NCBI RefSeq assembly: GCF_017302985.1
Contig: NZ_JAFIMU010000007.1
Location: 2,867,001 to 2,931,000, forward strand
Source of the DNA: Corallococcus macrosporus
GTDB taxonomy: Bacteria; Myxococcota; Myxococcia; Myxococcales; Myxococcaceae
Length of the DNA stretch: 64,000 bases
Reading direction: 5' to 3'
The first letter of the stretch is position 1. Each line of letters starts with the position of its first letter. Under the pieces are notes generated by a model that searched no databases, was not told the DNA's origin, and was given only the letters and a program-made list of their open reading frames with translations. This document shows positions 8,139 through 15,645 of this stretch, piece by piece. The translations under genes and the position numbers were made by a program.

Positions 8139-8981
8139 ATGACCGCCGCCGATCCGCAGAGCCTCAAGCGCCGCTACGACGAGGTGTCCCCGAAGTACGA
8201 CCAGGGCGCGCCCAACGCCATGGCCATCAAGCTGTTCTGGCTGACCTACGAGCACCTCACCTGGAAGCCCGTGGAGGCGCTGCTGCCGGAGGACGGCACG
8301 GCCTGGCGCGTGCTGGACGCGGGCGGCGGCGGCGGCAAGTTCGGCACGCGCTTCGCGGAGAGAGGGCACCACGTCACCGTGCTGGACATCTCTCCGGGCA
8401 TGCTGGACGGCGCGAAGGCGCAGTTCGCCGCGAAGGGGCTCCTGGACCGCGCGGCCTTCGTGGAGGGGAACGTCGCGGCGCTGGAGCTGCCGGACGCGGC
8501 CTTCGACCTGGTCTTCTGTGAAGGCGACCCGGTGTCGTACTGCCTGGACGCGTACCCGCGCGCGGTGAAGGAGCTGGTGCGCGTGGCGAAGCCGGGCGCG
8601 CCGGTGGTGCTGGGCGTGGACAACCGCTACGAGGCGTTCTCCGGCTACCTGAAGCAGGGCAAGCCGCAGGAGGCCTTCCGCACGCTCCACGACGGCCGCA
8701 CGACGTGCCCCTACGGCCTGCCGGTGCACGCCTTCACCGTGCGCGAGCTGGAGCGCGCGGTGGCGGACGCGGGCGCGGAGTTGATCGAGATTTTCGGCAA
8801 GCCGGTGATGTTCTTCGACATGCTCCACGCGATGACGGCCGCGCACGGCGGCACCGCGGAGAAGCCGTGGGACGCGTGGTCCGCGCGCGAGGAGATACTG
8901 GCGCTGCAGGAGAAGCTGGCGCACGAGGGCTTCGCCGTCCTGGGGCAGCACCTCCAGGTGATGGCGCGGCGGAAGGCCTGA
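8139..8981 (+). CDS. Class I SAM-dependent methyltransferase
   Basis: 280 residues with a Rossmann methyltransferase fold. Motif I is VLDAGGGGGKFGTRFAERG, followed by the acidic end of strand 2 (VTVLDISPGML) and the motif IV region FDLVFCEGDPVSYC. It resembles small-molecule Methyltransf_11 and Methyltransf_25 enzymes. It lies 20 bases after the outer-membrane gene and 4 bases before the DUF692 gene. In DUF692 loci such as the methanobactin and chryseobasin types, methyltransferases occur as tailoring enzymes. A methylated peptide, for example on a thiol or terminus, is the inferred product; the substrate is not shown by sequence. Confidence 0.82.
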   Translation: MTAADPQSLKRRYDEVSPKYDQGAPNAMAIKLFWLTYEHLTWKPVEALLPEDGTAWRVLDAGGGGGKFGTRFAERGHHVTVLDISPGMLDGAKAQFAAKGLLDRAAFVEGNVAALELPDAAFDLVFCEGDPVSYCLDAYPRAVKELVRVAKPGAPVVLGVDNRYEAFSGYLKQGKPQEAFRTLHDGRTTCPYGLPVHAFTVRELERAVADAGAELIEIFGKPVMFFDMLHAMTAAHGGTAEKPWDAWSAREEILALQEKLAHEGFAVLGQHLQVMARRKA

Positions 8982-8985
8982 CGCC

Positions 8986-9816
8986 ATGGGCCTTCCCTTC
9001 CTGGGCGTGGGGCTCAGCTACCGCTGGGACCTCAATCCGCACCTGGCGCGAGGCAACCCCGGCGTGGACTGGCTGGAGGTGACGCCCGAGCACTTCCTGC
9101 CGCTCACGCCGGACTCGGAGCGGCGGCTGGAGCTGCTCGCGAAGCGCTATCCGCTGGTGGGCCACAGCCTGGAGCTGTCGGTGGGCTCGGACGGCGTGGA
9201 CGCGCCCGGCTACCGCGAGGGCCTGAAGCGCATCCGCCACGTCACGAAGAGCGTCTGGCACGGGGACCACCTGTGCTTCACGCGCGTGGGGAACGTGCCC
9301 CTGCGCGCGCTGACGCCGGTGCCGCTGACGGAGGAGGCGGTGGCCACGTGCGTGCGCAACCTGAAGGCGGCGCGGGCGGACCTGGACGTGCCCTTCGTGG
9401 TGGAGAACATCGCGTATCTCTTCCACACGCCGCTCAACACGCTGGACGAAGCGCAGTTCCTGCGCCGCGTGGTGGAGGGCGCGGACTGCGGCCTGCTGCT
9501 GGACCTGCACAACCTGTATTGCAACGCGGTCAACCACGGGTTCGACCCGTATGCCTTCCTGGACCGTCTGCCTTTGGAGCGCGTGGTGCAGGTGCACCTG
9601 GCGGGCGGTGTCACGATGGAGGGATTGAGATTGGACAGCCACTCCGCGCCGTCGCCGGAGGAGGTGTGGCGCCTGCTGGAATACGTGGCGCCACGCAGCC
9701 CGGTGCGCGGGGTGAACTTCGAGATGGACAGCGGCTTTCCTCCCTTCGCGCGGCTGGTGGAGGAGCTGGCCCGTGCGCGCGCCATCCTCCAGCGCTGCGG
9801 TGCGAGCGCGGCATGA
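8986..9816 (+). CDS. DUF692 family multinuclear non-haem iron enzyme (MbnB/TglH-type)
   Basis: 276 residues, the usual DUF692 length, with the TIM-barrel motifs in order: GVGLSYR (7-13), VDWLEVTPEHF (27-37), GHSLELSVGS (59-68), HGDHLCFTRVG (92-102), PFVVEN (136-141), GLLLDLHNLYCNAVNHGFDP (169-188), VQVHLAGG (201-208), LDSHS (216-220) and FEMDS (245-249). Candidate iron ligands are His60, His95, Glu140, Asp173, His184, His204, Asp217, His219 and Glu246; one Asn usual in the family (DVNN) is His here. Known members (MbnB, TglH, ChrH) oxidise Cys residues of precursor peptides, using a partner protein. The Cys-Thr-Cys peptides upstream are obvious candidate substrates. Its stop overlaps the next start by 4 nt. 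Confidence 0.92.
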   Translation: MGLPFLGVGLSYRWDLNPHLARGNPGVDWLEVTPEHFLPLTPDSERRLELLAKRYPLVGHSLELSVGSDGVDAPGYREGLKRIRHVTKSVWHGDHLCFTRVGNVPLRALTPVPLTEEAVATCVRNLKAARADLDVPFVVENIAYLFHTPLNTLDEAQFLRRVVEGADCGLLLDLHNLYCNAVNHGFDPYAFLDRLPLERVVQVHLAGGVTMEGLRLDSHSAPSPEEVWRLLEYVAPRSPVRGVNFEMDSGFPPFARLVEELARARAILQRCGASAA

Positions 9817-10409
9817 GCTACCCACGAACGTTGGAGGTCCTGGCGCGGCTGCACGTGGATCCGCGCTTTCGTGAAGCGTGGCGCCACGATGCCCGCGCGG
9901 CCCTGGCCCCGCTGGACCTGACGCCGTTGGAAGCGCAGGCCCTTCAACGGGTGGAGCCCGTGGTGGTGGAGCGCGCCGGCCGGATGATGGACTTCCACCG
10001 CACCGAGCGCGTGCGCGAACAGCTCCCCTGGGTGGACGAAGCGAAGCGGCCGGAGCTGGCCCCGCTGCGAGCGCGCTTCCTCCAGGACGTGCCGCCGGAG
10101 GTGCTCAACCGCGAGGAGGCCATCGCGTACTGCCACTTCCTGGAGGCAGGGGAGCACGCGCAGCGGCTGCCCGCGTACGTGCCGCAGTTGGCGCGGTGTG
10201 AACGGCTGCGCCTGTCGCTGGCGTGGGGCCTGGTCCCCCTGCCGGCGTCAGGCCCGCGCGTGGAGTCCTTCGATTATCCGGTGCTCACGCTGCTCGCCGC
10301 GCTGGACGCGCCGGGCTGGCCCCCGGTGGCGCCGAAGCCCACGCGCGTGGAGTACCTCAAGGTGCCGAACCTGCCCGCCGTGATGCTGCGCGAGCTGCCG
10401 TCACCTTGA
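9813..10409 (+). CDS. Probable DUF692 partner protein (MbnC/DUF2063-like)
   Basis: 198 residues, beginning in the stop of the DUF692 gene (ATGA). The N-terminal part (RLHVDPRFREAWRHDARAAL, then LDLTPLEAQALQRVE) is an all-helical block like those in LigA-like and NHLP-leader domains. The middle stretch AIAYCHFLEAGEHAQRLPAY with VPQLARCERLRLSL resembles the DUF2063 family, whose members pair with DUF692 proteins. The C-terminus is predicted beta-rich. DUF692 enzymes generally need such a small partner to bind the leader peptide. The partnership rests on position and coupling; the family match is loose. This is the last gene of the cluster; the next gene is on the other strand. Confidence 0.65.
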   Translation: MSYPRTLEVLARLHVDPRFREAWRHDARAALAPLDLTPLEAQALQRVEPVVVERAGRMMDFHRTERVREQLPWVDEAKRPELAPLRARFLQDVPPEVLNREEAIAYCHFLEAGEHAQRLPAYVPQLARCERLRLSLAWGLVPLPASGPRVESFDYPVLTLLAALDAPGWPPVAPKPTRVEYLKVPNLPAVMLRELPSP

Positions 10410-10427
10410 GGGCTCCAGGACGCCTGT

Positions 10428-10934
10428 TCAGTGGGGGTGCTCCGCCCGCCGGTGGTGCGTCTTCTCATAGGTGCCCATGAGCTGCGTCTCCCCGACGATG
10501 TGGCCCTCCATCGCCTGGAGCAGCTGCGTGCGGGTGGGCTGCTTCAGGTCCGGCAGCACCGTGTCCAGGGCGTACAGCTTGAAGAAGTACCGGTGGTTGC
10601 CGATGGGGGGCATGGGACCGCCGTAGTCCTGCCGGCCGAAGTCGTTGCGCCCCAGCTTCACCCCCTCCGGCAGCACGTCCAGGGTGGCCCCGTCCGGCAG
10701 GCTCTGGGCGTTCACGGGGAGGTTGTAGAGGACCCAGTGGCAGAAGGTGCGCTGGGGGTTCGCCGGGTCCGGCGCGTCCGGGTCCTCCACGATGAGGGCC
10801 AGGCTCTTGGCCCCGGCGGGCAGGTTCTCCCAGTGCAGGGGCGGCGCCCGGTCTTCCCCCTCGCCGGTGTAGGCGATGGGGATGGGCGTTCCGTCCTTGA
10901 ACTTCGGCGAGGTGAGTTCGAGCGGCTTCGGCAT
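10428..10934 (-). CDS. PEBP family protein (YbhB/YbcL type)
   Basis: 168 residues, the standard size of bacterial phosphatidylethanolamine-binding-like proteins. Typical motifs are present: ELTSPKFKDGTPIP at the start, GEDRAPPLHWENLPAGAKSL, the ligand-pocket stretch VEDPDAPDP, HWVLYNLP, and GNHRYFFKLYALD. There is no signal peptide, so it is cytosolic. The molecular role of this family in bacteria is poorly defined. It converges on the peptide cluster with 18 bases between stops and is not part of it. Confidence 0.92.
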   Translation of the reverse strand: MPKPLELTSPKFKDGTPIPIAYTGEGEDRAPPLHWENLPAGAKSLALIVEDPDAPDPANPQRTFCHWVLYNLPVNAQSLPDGATLDVLPEGVKLGRNDFGRQDYGGPMPPIGNHRYFFKLYALDTVLPDLKQPTRTQLLQAMEGHIVGETQLMGTYEKTHHRRAEHPH

Positions 10935-11320
10935 GCGTGGACTCCTTGGGCATGAGTGGCCAACGTGCCCCCTGCCAAGCTGGCGATGCCGTCCGCCCGG
11001 TGCTGAGAGGCAGCGGGCGCGACGCCCGGCCGCCCGTCACCCCCGTTCGTGCCTCCCCCGTCGCTGATCCACCGGGCGCCCCCCGGGCCGCCTGCTACAG
11101 GACCCCATCCCTTAGAGGAGAAACACCCCCCATGGACCCCTCGAGGTGGTAGCTGCGCTTGCGGGTGCCGCAACCGCTGCTGGCACCCTGGAGCCCCGCG
11201 TCCCCGTACCGGTTGCACGCGCCGCGCATTCGGTGCTAAGCGGCGCCCGCGCGTGTATGGGCGGGGTCGGGGTTGGTGAAGGAAACCCAAGACTTTCCCG
11301 GGGTTTGGTGAGGCGTCCGC
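10935..11320 (+). promoter_or_regulatory. Control region upstream of the F0 operon, with a mini reading frame and a hairpin
   Basis: A 386-base gap between the divergent PEBP gene and atpZ. It contains a ribosome-binding site (AGAGGAG) followed by a six-codon frame, MDPSRW, at 11132-11152. Just behind that is a hairpin, GGGTGCC (11163-11169) / GGCACCC (11182-11188). This could be a leader peptide with an attenuator or simply chance. No clear -35/-10 pair was seen. The rest of the gap shows nothing recognisable. Confidence 0.3.
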
Positions 11321-11587
11321 ATGGCAGACCAGGAGCCTCGCAAGCAGGAGGACGCGCCGGGCAGTGAGCTGGGCGAGACGGCCCGGCAGATGCGGGCGGC
11401 GGAGCCGTACATCTCCGCGGTCTGGAAGCTGGTGGGCGGGGCGGTGGTGGGGGTCCTGGGAGGGTACTTCCTGGACAAGTGGCTGGGGACTGCGCCCTGG
11501 CTGCTCCTGGGGCTGAGCCTGGTGGGGATTGGCGTGGGGTTCTACGGCTTCCTCCACGCGATGAGCCAGCTGGGGAAGCGCAAGTGA
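11321..11587 (+). CDS. atpZ: AtpZ/AtpI-like F0F1 ATP synthase assembly protein
   Basis: 88 residues with a charged N-terminus and two membrane helices: KLVGGAVVGVLGGYFLDKWL, then a second beginning LLLGLSLVGIGVGF. The GGYFLDKWLGTAPW stretch is the signature of AtpZ/AtpI small proteins that assist assembly of the c ring or Mg2+ handling. It is the first gene of the F0 set, and its stop overlaps the next start (GTGA). The start ATG follows a GTGAGG sequence. Confidence 0.8.
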   Translation: MADQEPRKQEDAPGSELGETARQMRAAEPYISAVWKLVGGAVVGVLGGYFLDKWLGTAPWLLLGLSLVGIGVGFYGFLHAMSQLGKRK

Positions 11588-11997
11588 CGGGGAAGGGTGG
11601 GCAGCCGAAGCGGGATGCGTTCTGGACGCACGCGGGGCTGGCGGCGGCGGTGATGGGCGTGGGGGCGGTGGTGGCGGCGGCGCTGCCCAAGGAGACGGAC
11701 GACCGGGTCTCAGCGCTGCTCGGAGTGGGGATCGCGGCGGTGACGGGCGTGCTGGCGCTGGTGCTGAAGCGGCGCGCGGCGATGCAGGCGGATTTGAAGG
11801 CGGCGTTGAAGGTGGTCGGTGTGGTCTTCGCCCTCAGGGGCGTGGGCGTCGGGCTGGGGTTGGCGTGGGTGGTGTCCCGGGGTTTGAGCGCGATCGCGTT
11901 CGTGGGCGGCTTCTTCGGCGTCTACTTCGCGCTGCAGTGGATTGAAGTCAGCTACGTGATGGCCACGTCGAAAGACGCGGCGGGCGGAGACGAGTGA
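11584..11997 (+). CDS. atpI: ATP synthase subunit I-like membrane protein
   Basis: 137 residues, starting with GTG inside the stop of atpZ. Four hydrophobic segments are visible (near residues 15-32, 42-60, 75-98 and 102-120). The ATP synthase I family has this size and topology and lies before atpB in many genomes. Sequence motifs are weak, so the name rests on topology and position. Its stop shares one base with the atpB start (TGATG), indicating translational coupling. Confidence 0.7.
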   Translation: MTGKGGQPKRDAFWTHAGLAAAVMGVGAVVAAALPKETDDRVSALLGVGIAAVTGVLALVLKRRAAMQADLKAALKVVGVVFALRGVGVGLGLAWVVSRGLSAIAFVGGFFGVYFALQWIEVSYVMATSKDAAGGDE

Positions 11998-13049
11998 TGC
12001 GCAAGGCAATGGTGCTGTTCGCCTGTCTGTTCGCGGGCACCGTGTGGGCCTCCAGTCAGGCCGGCGAGCACGGCGTGGCGAACGAGGACAAGGACGCCGA
12101 GGGCGAGGACGTCGCCGGCTACATCCTCCATCACGTGTCCGACTCGAACGAGTACGAGTTCGAGGTCCCCCTCAGCCACAACCACATCCCCATCCACCTG
12201 CCGCAGATCCTCATCCCGTTCCACGAGGGTGCCTGCACGCCGGTGGCGGATCCGCACGGCGGCCACGGTGAGGTGTACCCGGGCCTGGGCCAGGGCTGCC
12301 TGGACCTCTCCATCACCAAGCACACGGTGATGATGTGGCTGGCGGCGCTGCTGCTCATCGGCGCGCTCATGATCTGGAGCAACCGCGACAAGACGAAGCT
12401 CGTGCCGCGCGGCGCCGGTGCGAACCTCTTCGAGATGCTGGTCCTCTTCGTTCGCGACGAGCTGGCCATCAAGAACATCGGCAAGGAGGAGGGTCCCCGC
12501 TACGTGCCCTACCTGCTGACCGCGTTCTTCTTCATCCTCTTCATGAACCTGCTGGGCCTGTTCCCCTGGATGGCGACCGCCACGGGCAACATCGCCATCA
12601 CGTGCGGCCTGGCGCTGTGCACCTTCTTCGTCACGCAGGCGGCGGGCATCCGCGCGGCGGGCATCGGTGGCTACCTCAAGCACCTGACGGGCGGCGTGGC
12701 CCCCTGGCTGTGGCCCATCATGATTCCGGTGGAGTTCCTGGGCCTGTTCACCAAGCCCTTCGCGCTCACCATCCGCCTCTTCGCCAACATGCTGGCGGGC
12801 CACATCGTCATCTTCTTCCTGCTGGGCCTCATCTTCATGCTCCGCAACCCCGCGGTGGCCCTGGTGAGCGTGCCGTTCGCCTTCGGCATCTACCTGCTGG
12901 AGCTGTTCGTGGCCTTCGTGCAGGCGTACGTGTTCACCATGCTGTCGGCGCTGTTCATCGGGATGAGCGTGGCCATGGGCCACCACCACGATGACCACCA
13001 CGAGGGTGGCGCCAGCCACGACCACGGCAAGGCCCACCACCTGGGCTGA
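11997..13049 (+). CDS. atpB: F0F1 ATP synthase subunit a
   Basis: 350 residues with an N-terminal signal-like hydrophobic stretch ([18 protein letters not shown]) and a long periplasmic segment before the first core helix. That extension is longer than in E. coli and typical of delta-proteobacteria. The five-helix core has the invariant proton-channel Arg in [11 protein letters not shown] (Arg260), followed by LAGH. The C-terminus is His/Asp-rich ([11 protein letters not shown]), which is unusual and might bind metal. Subunit a forms the half-channels that pass protons to the c ring. Confidence 0.96.
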   Translation: MRKAMVLFACLFAGTVWASSQAGEHGVANEDKDAEGEDVAGYILHHVSDSNEYEFEVPLSHNHIPIHLPQILIPFHEGACTPVADPHGGHGEVYPGLGQGCLDLSITKHTVMMWLAALLLIGALMIWSNRDKTKLVPRGAGANLFEMLVLFVRDELAIKNIGKEEGPRYVPYLLTAFFFILFMNLLGLFPWMATATGNIAITCGLALCTFFVTQAAGIRAAGIGGYLKHLTGGVAPWLWPIMIPVEFLGLFTKPFALTIRLFANMLAGHIVIFFLLGLIFMLRNPAVALVSVPFAFGIYLLELFVAFVQAYVFTMLSALFIGMSVAMGHHHDDHHEGGASHDHGKAHHLG

Positions 13050-13060
13050 GACAAGTTGAC

Positions 13061-13124
13061 GGGGCGCCCGCCGGAAACGACGGCGCGCCCCGGTTGAAGA
13101 CCCGGCGGTTCGAAAGGCCGCCGG
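13061..13124 (+). other. Two hairpins between atpB and atpE
   Basis: The 145-base gap holds two stable inverted repeats: GGGGCGC (13061-13067) with GCGCCCC (13085-13091), and CCGGCGG (13102-13108) with CCGCCGG (13118-13124) around TTCGAAAGG. Neither has a T run. RNA elements that protect or isolate the atpE message fit the need for many more c subunits than a subunits per enzyme. Confidence 0.5.
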
Positions 13125-13194
13125 AGGTTGTCCAAAAGGGCCCCCACGACCCCCCCACAAGCGGGTCCCGCCTCACGAAAGAAGACGTGCTCCC

Positions 13195-13425
13195 ATGACC
13201 AACCTCGCTCTTGCCTTCCTCGCCGCCGGTATCGGCGCTGGCCTCTCCATCATCGGCGCCGCCCTCGGCATCGGTAAGCTGGCCGCCGCCGCCATGGACG
13301 CCACGGGCCGTCAGCCGGCCGCTGGTGGCGACATCCGCACCACGATGATCATCGCCGCGGCCCTCATCGAAGGCGCCACGCTGTTCGCGCTGGTCGTCTG
13401 CATCCTGCTCGCCATCAAGGCTTAA
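13195..13425 (+). CDS. atpE: F0F1 ATP synthase subunit c
   Basis: 76 residues forming two membrane helices around a polar loop with the conserved TGRQP. The ion-binding carboxylate is Glu59 in AALIEGATLFALV. The residue after the Glu is Gly, not the Ser/Thr of Na+-binding rings, and the helix-2 Tyr of Na+ types is absent, so a proton ring is inferred. Hairpins on both sides of the gene set it apart from its neighbours at the RNA level. Confidence 0.97.
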   Translation: MTNLALAFLAAGIGAGLSIIGAALGIGKLAAAAMDATGRQPAAGGDIRTTMIIAAALIEGATLFALVVCILLAIKA

Positions 13426-13446
13426 GGCCGGCAGGTCGCAACGGGA

Positions 13447-13480
13447 GCCGGCGTCCTCTTCGGGAAGAAGGGGCGCCGGC
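13447..13480 (+). other. Hairpin between atpE and atpF
   Basis: An inverted repeat GCCGGCG (13447-13453) / CGCCGGC (13474-13480), with partly paired inner bases (CCTCTTC against GAAGAAGG), lies 21 bases after the atpE stop. No T run follows. It probably protects the 3' end of the c-subunit message or lowers read-through into atpF. Confidence 0.45.
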
Positions 13481-13568
13481 GTTCCGGCTTCACCGCCTCA
13501 CGCTGTCCCTGTCTCACCTGAAGTCTCCCGCATCCTCCCTCTGTCTTTCCGTTTCACCGGGACCCGCC

Positions 13569-14117
13569 ATGTTCCTGCCCTCTGTCCTCGCCGCCAGCAG
13601 CTTCGTGGAGGTCCGTCCGGGCCTCATCTTCTGGACCATCGTCACCTTCGTCATCGTCCTGCTGGTGCTGCGGGCGAAGGCCTGGGGGCCCATCCTGTCG
13701 CTCGTGGAAGAGCGCGAGAAGCAGATCTCCAACGCCATCGAGAGCGCCAAGCGTGAGCGCGCCGAGGCGGAGAAGCTGCTGGCCGACCAGAAGACGGCCA
13801 TCGCCGAGGCCCGCCGCGAGGCCGCGGAGACCACCCGCCGCGTGCAGGCGGACATGGAGAAGTTCCGCGACGAGCTGATGGCCAAGAGCCGCAAGGAGGC
13901 GGAGGAGCTGAAGCTGTCCGCCCGCCGCGAGATCGAAGACCAGAAGGCCAAGGCCATCGCGGAGGTCCGCTCCATGGCCGTGGACCTGGCCATGGAAGTG
14001 GCCGGCAAGCTCATCAACGAGCGCATGGACGACACGAAGCACCGCGCCCTCGCCGAGCAGTTCGTGCAGGGCCTGCCCGGCGCCACGAGCGCCTCGGCGA
14101 CCCGCCGCTCGGCCTAA
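13569..14117 (+). CDS. atpF: F0F1 ATP synthase subunit b
   Basis: 182 residues. One N-terminal membrane helix (PGLIFWTIVTFVIVLLVL) is followed by a long charged coiled coil rich in Glu, Lys, Arg and Ala (about 45-160), the stator stalk. The end carries SMAVDLAMEVAGKLINERMD, typical of subunit b. The residues after about 165 are Ser/Ala-rich and poorly conserved. The F1 genes (atpH, atpA, atpG, atpD, atpC) do not follow; ychF does. Confidence 0.95.
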   Translation: MFLPSVLAASSFVEVRPGLIFWTIVTFVIVLLVLRAKAWGPILSLVEEREKQISNAIESAKRERAEAEKLLADQKTAIAEARREAAETTRRVQADMEKFRDELMAKSRKEAEELKLSARREIEDQKAKAIAEVRSMAVDLAMEVAGKLINERMDDTKHRALAEQFVQGLPGATSASATRRSA

Positions 14118-14162
14118 CGGCCGGGAGTCTTCCGCCGCGCCCGCCTGTTCCAGGAATCCATC

Positions 14163-15272
14163 ATGGCTCTCTCCATCGGCATCGTCGGTCTGCCCAACGT
14201 GGGCAAGTCCACCCTGTTCAACGCCCTGTCCGCCGCGGGCGCGCAGGCCGCGAACTATCCGTTCTGCACCATCGAGCCGAACGTGGGCGTGGTGCCGGTG
14301 CCGGACGACCGCCTGGACCAGCTGTCGGCGCTCGTCAAGCCGCTGAAGAAGATCCCCACGTCGCTGGAGTTCGTGGACATCGCCGGCCTGGTGCGCGGCG
14401 CGTCCAAGGGCGAGGGCCTGGGCAACCAGTTCCTGGGGAACATCCGGCAGGTGAACGCGGTGCTCCACGTGCTGCGCTGCTTCGAGGACGACAACGTCAC
14501 CCACGTCGAGGGAGGCGTGAATCCGGTGCGGGACCGGGACGTGGTCGACACGGAGCTGTGCCTCAAGGACCTGGAGACCGTGGAGAAGCGCCGCGAGCGC
14601 TCGCTGAAGAACACCAAGGTGGGCGGCAAGGCGGGCGAAGAGGCCAAGGCCGAGGTCGCGCTCCTGGAGCGCATCAAGGCCAGGCTGGATGAAGGCATCA
14701 CGGTGCGCGCGCAGAAGCTCACCGACGAAGAGAAGGCGGCCATCCAGGACCTCTTCCTGCTGACGGACAAGCCCGTGCTGTACGTGGCGAACATCAGCGA
14801 GAAGCAGATTGGCAAGGAGGACGCCGACCCGCGCGTGCAGCAGGTGCGCGAGATGGCCGCCAAGGAGGGCGCGGGCGTGGTGGTGCTGGCGGCGGCGCTG
14901 GAGTCTGAAATCCAGCAGCTCCCCGAGTCCGACCGTCCGGGCTTCCTGGCGGACTCCGGCCTGACGGAGCCGGGCCTGCACAAGGTGGTTCGCGAGGGCT
15001 ACAAGCTGCTGGGCCTGTGGACGTACTTCACGGTGGGCGAGCAGGAGTGCCGCGCGTGGACCATCCACAAGGGCTTCAAGGCGCCGCAGGCGGCGGGCGT
15101 CATCCACTCCGACTTCGAGCGCGGCTTCATCAAGGCGGAAGTCTTCTCGTGGACGGACCTGGTGAAGCTGGGCAGCGAGTCCGCGGTGAAGGAGAAGGGC
15201 CTGCTGCGCGTGGAAGGCAAGGAGTACGTCGTGCAGGACGGTGACTGCATGCACTTCCGCTTCAACGTCTGA
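14163..15272 (+). CDS. ychF: Universally conserved ATPase/GTPase YchF
   Basis: 369 residues, the normal size. The P loop is GLPNVGKST (9-17), followed by the YchF hallmark NYPFCTIEPNVGVVPVPD. G3 is DIAGLVRGASKGEGLGNQFL. The usual NKxD motif is replaced by NISE, the change that gives this family preference for ATP. A TGS domain lies at the C-terminus (TVGEQECRAWTIHKGFKAPQ, HSDFERGFI). YchF (OLA1) links to ribosomes and stress responses. It follows atpF by 45 bases and may be co-transcribed. Confidence 0.97.
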   Translation: MALSIGIVGLPNVGKSTLFNALSAAGAQAANYPFCTIEPNVGVVPVPDDRLDQLSALVKPLKKIPTSLEFVDIAGLVRGASKGEGLGNQFLGNIRQVNAVLHVLRCFEDDNVTHVEGGVNPVRDRDVVDTELCLKDLETVEKRRERSLKNTKVGGKAGEEAKAEVALLERIKARLDEGITVRAQKLTDEEKAAIQDLFLLTDKPVLYVANISEKQIGKEDADPRVQQVREMAAKEGAGVVVLAAALESEIQQLPESDRPGFLADSGLTEPGLHKVVREGYKLLGLWTYFTVGEQECRAWTIHKGFKAPQAAGVIHSDFERGFIKAEVFSWTDLVKLGSESAVKEKGLLRVEGKEYVVQDGDCMHFRFNV

Positions 15273-15279
15273 CCCGCTT

Positions 15280-15567
15280 CTAGCTGGGGCCGCTCATCCA
15301 CGTGTAGCCCCAGAGGCCCACGGCGAGCACGGCCACCACGGTGGAGAGGATGGCATGGCGCTTCGTGCTGCCCGCCGGGTCCGGGTGGCTCAGGGCGTAC
15401 TTCCACGTGCCGCCCACGCGCAGGGCCAGGAAGAGGGCCAGGAGCACGGGGCCCACGACCTGCCAGCCTTCCGGGCGCTTGAGGATGACGATCCACGAGG
15501 CGACGAAGGCCACGTTGCCGAGCAACATCAGGGCGGGGTAGGGCAGGGCCGGGCGCGGGGTGTTCAC
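15280..15567 (-). CDS. Small membrane protein of unknown function
   Basis: About 95 residues from a GTG start. Three hydrophobic segments are visible: LMLLGNVAFVASWIVIL, VVGPVLLALFLALRVGG and ILSTVVAVLAVGLWGYTW. An ATG 60 bases farther upstream (15627) would add a Cys/His/Trp-containing stretch that does not look like a signal, so the shorter form is preferred. It converges on ychF with 7 bases between the stops. I recognise no family. Confidence 0.6.
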   Translation of the reverse strand: MNTPRPALPYPALMLLGNVAFVASWIVILKRPEGWQVVGPVLLALFLALRVGGTWKYALSHPDPAGSTKRHAILSTVVAVLAVGLWGYTWMSGPS

Positions 15568-15645
15568 GGGCCGCCAGTGTGTGCACGGGGCGCCAGGGTG
15601 CCAAACGGAAACCCTCACGGCGTGCACGGCATGTAACAGCCGGTG

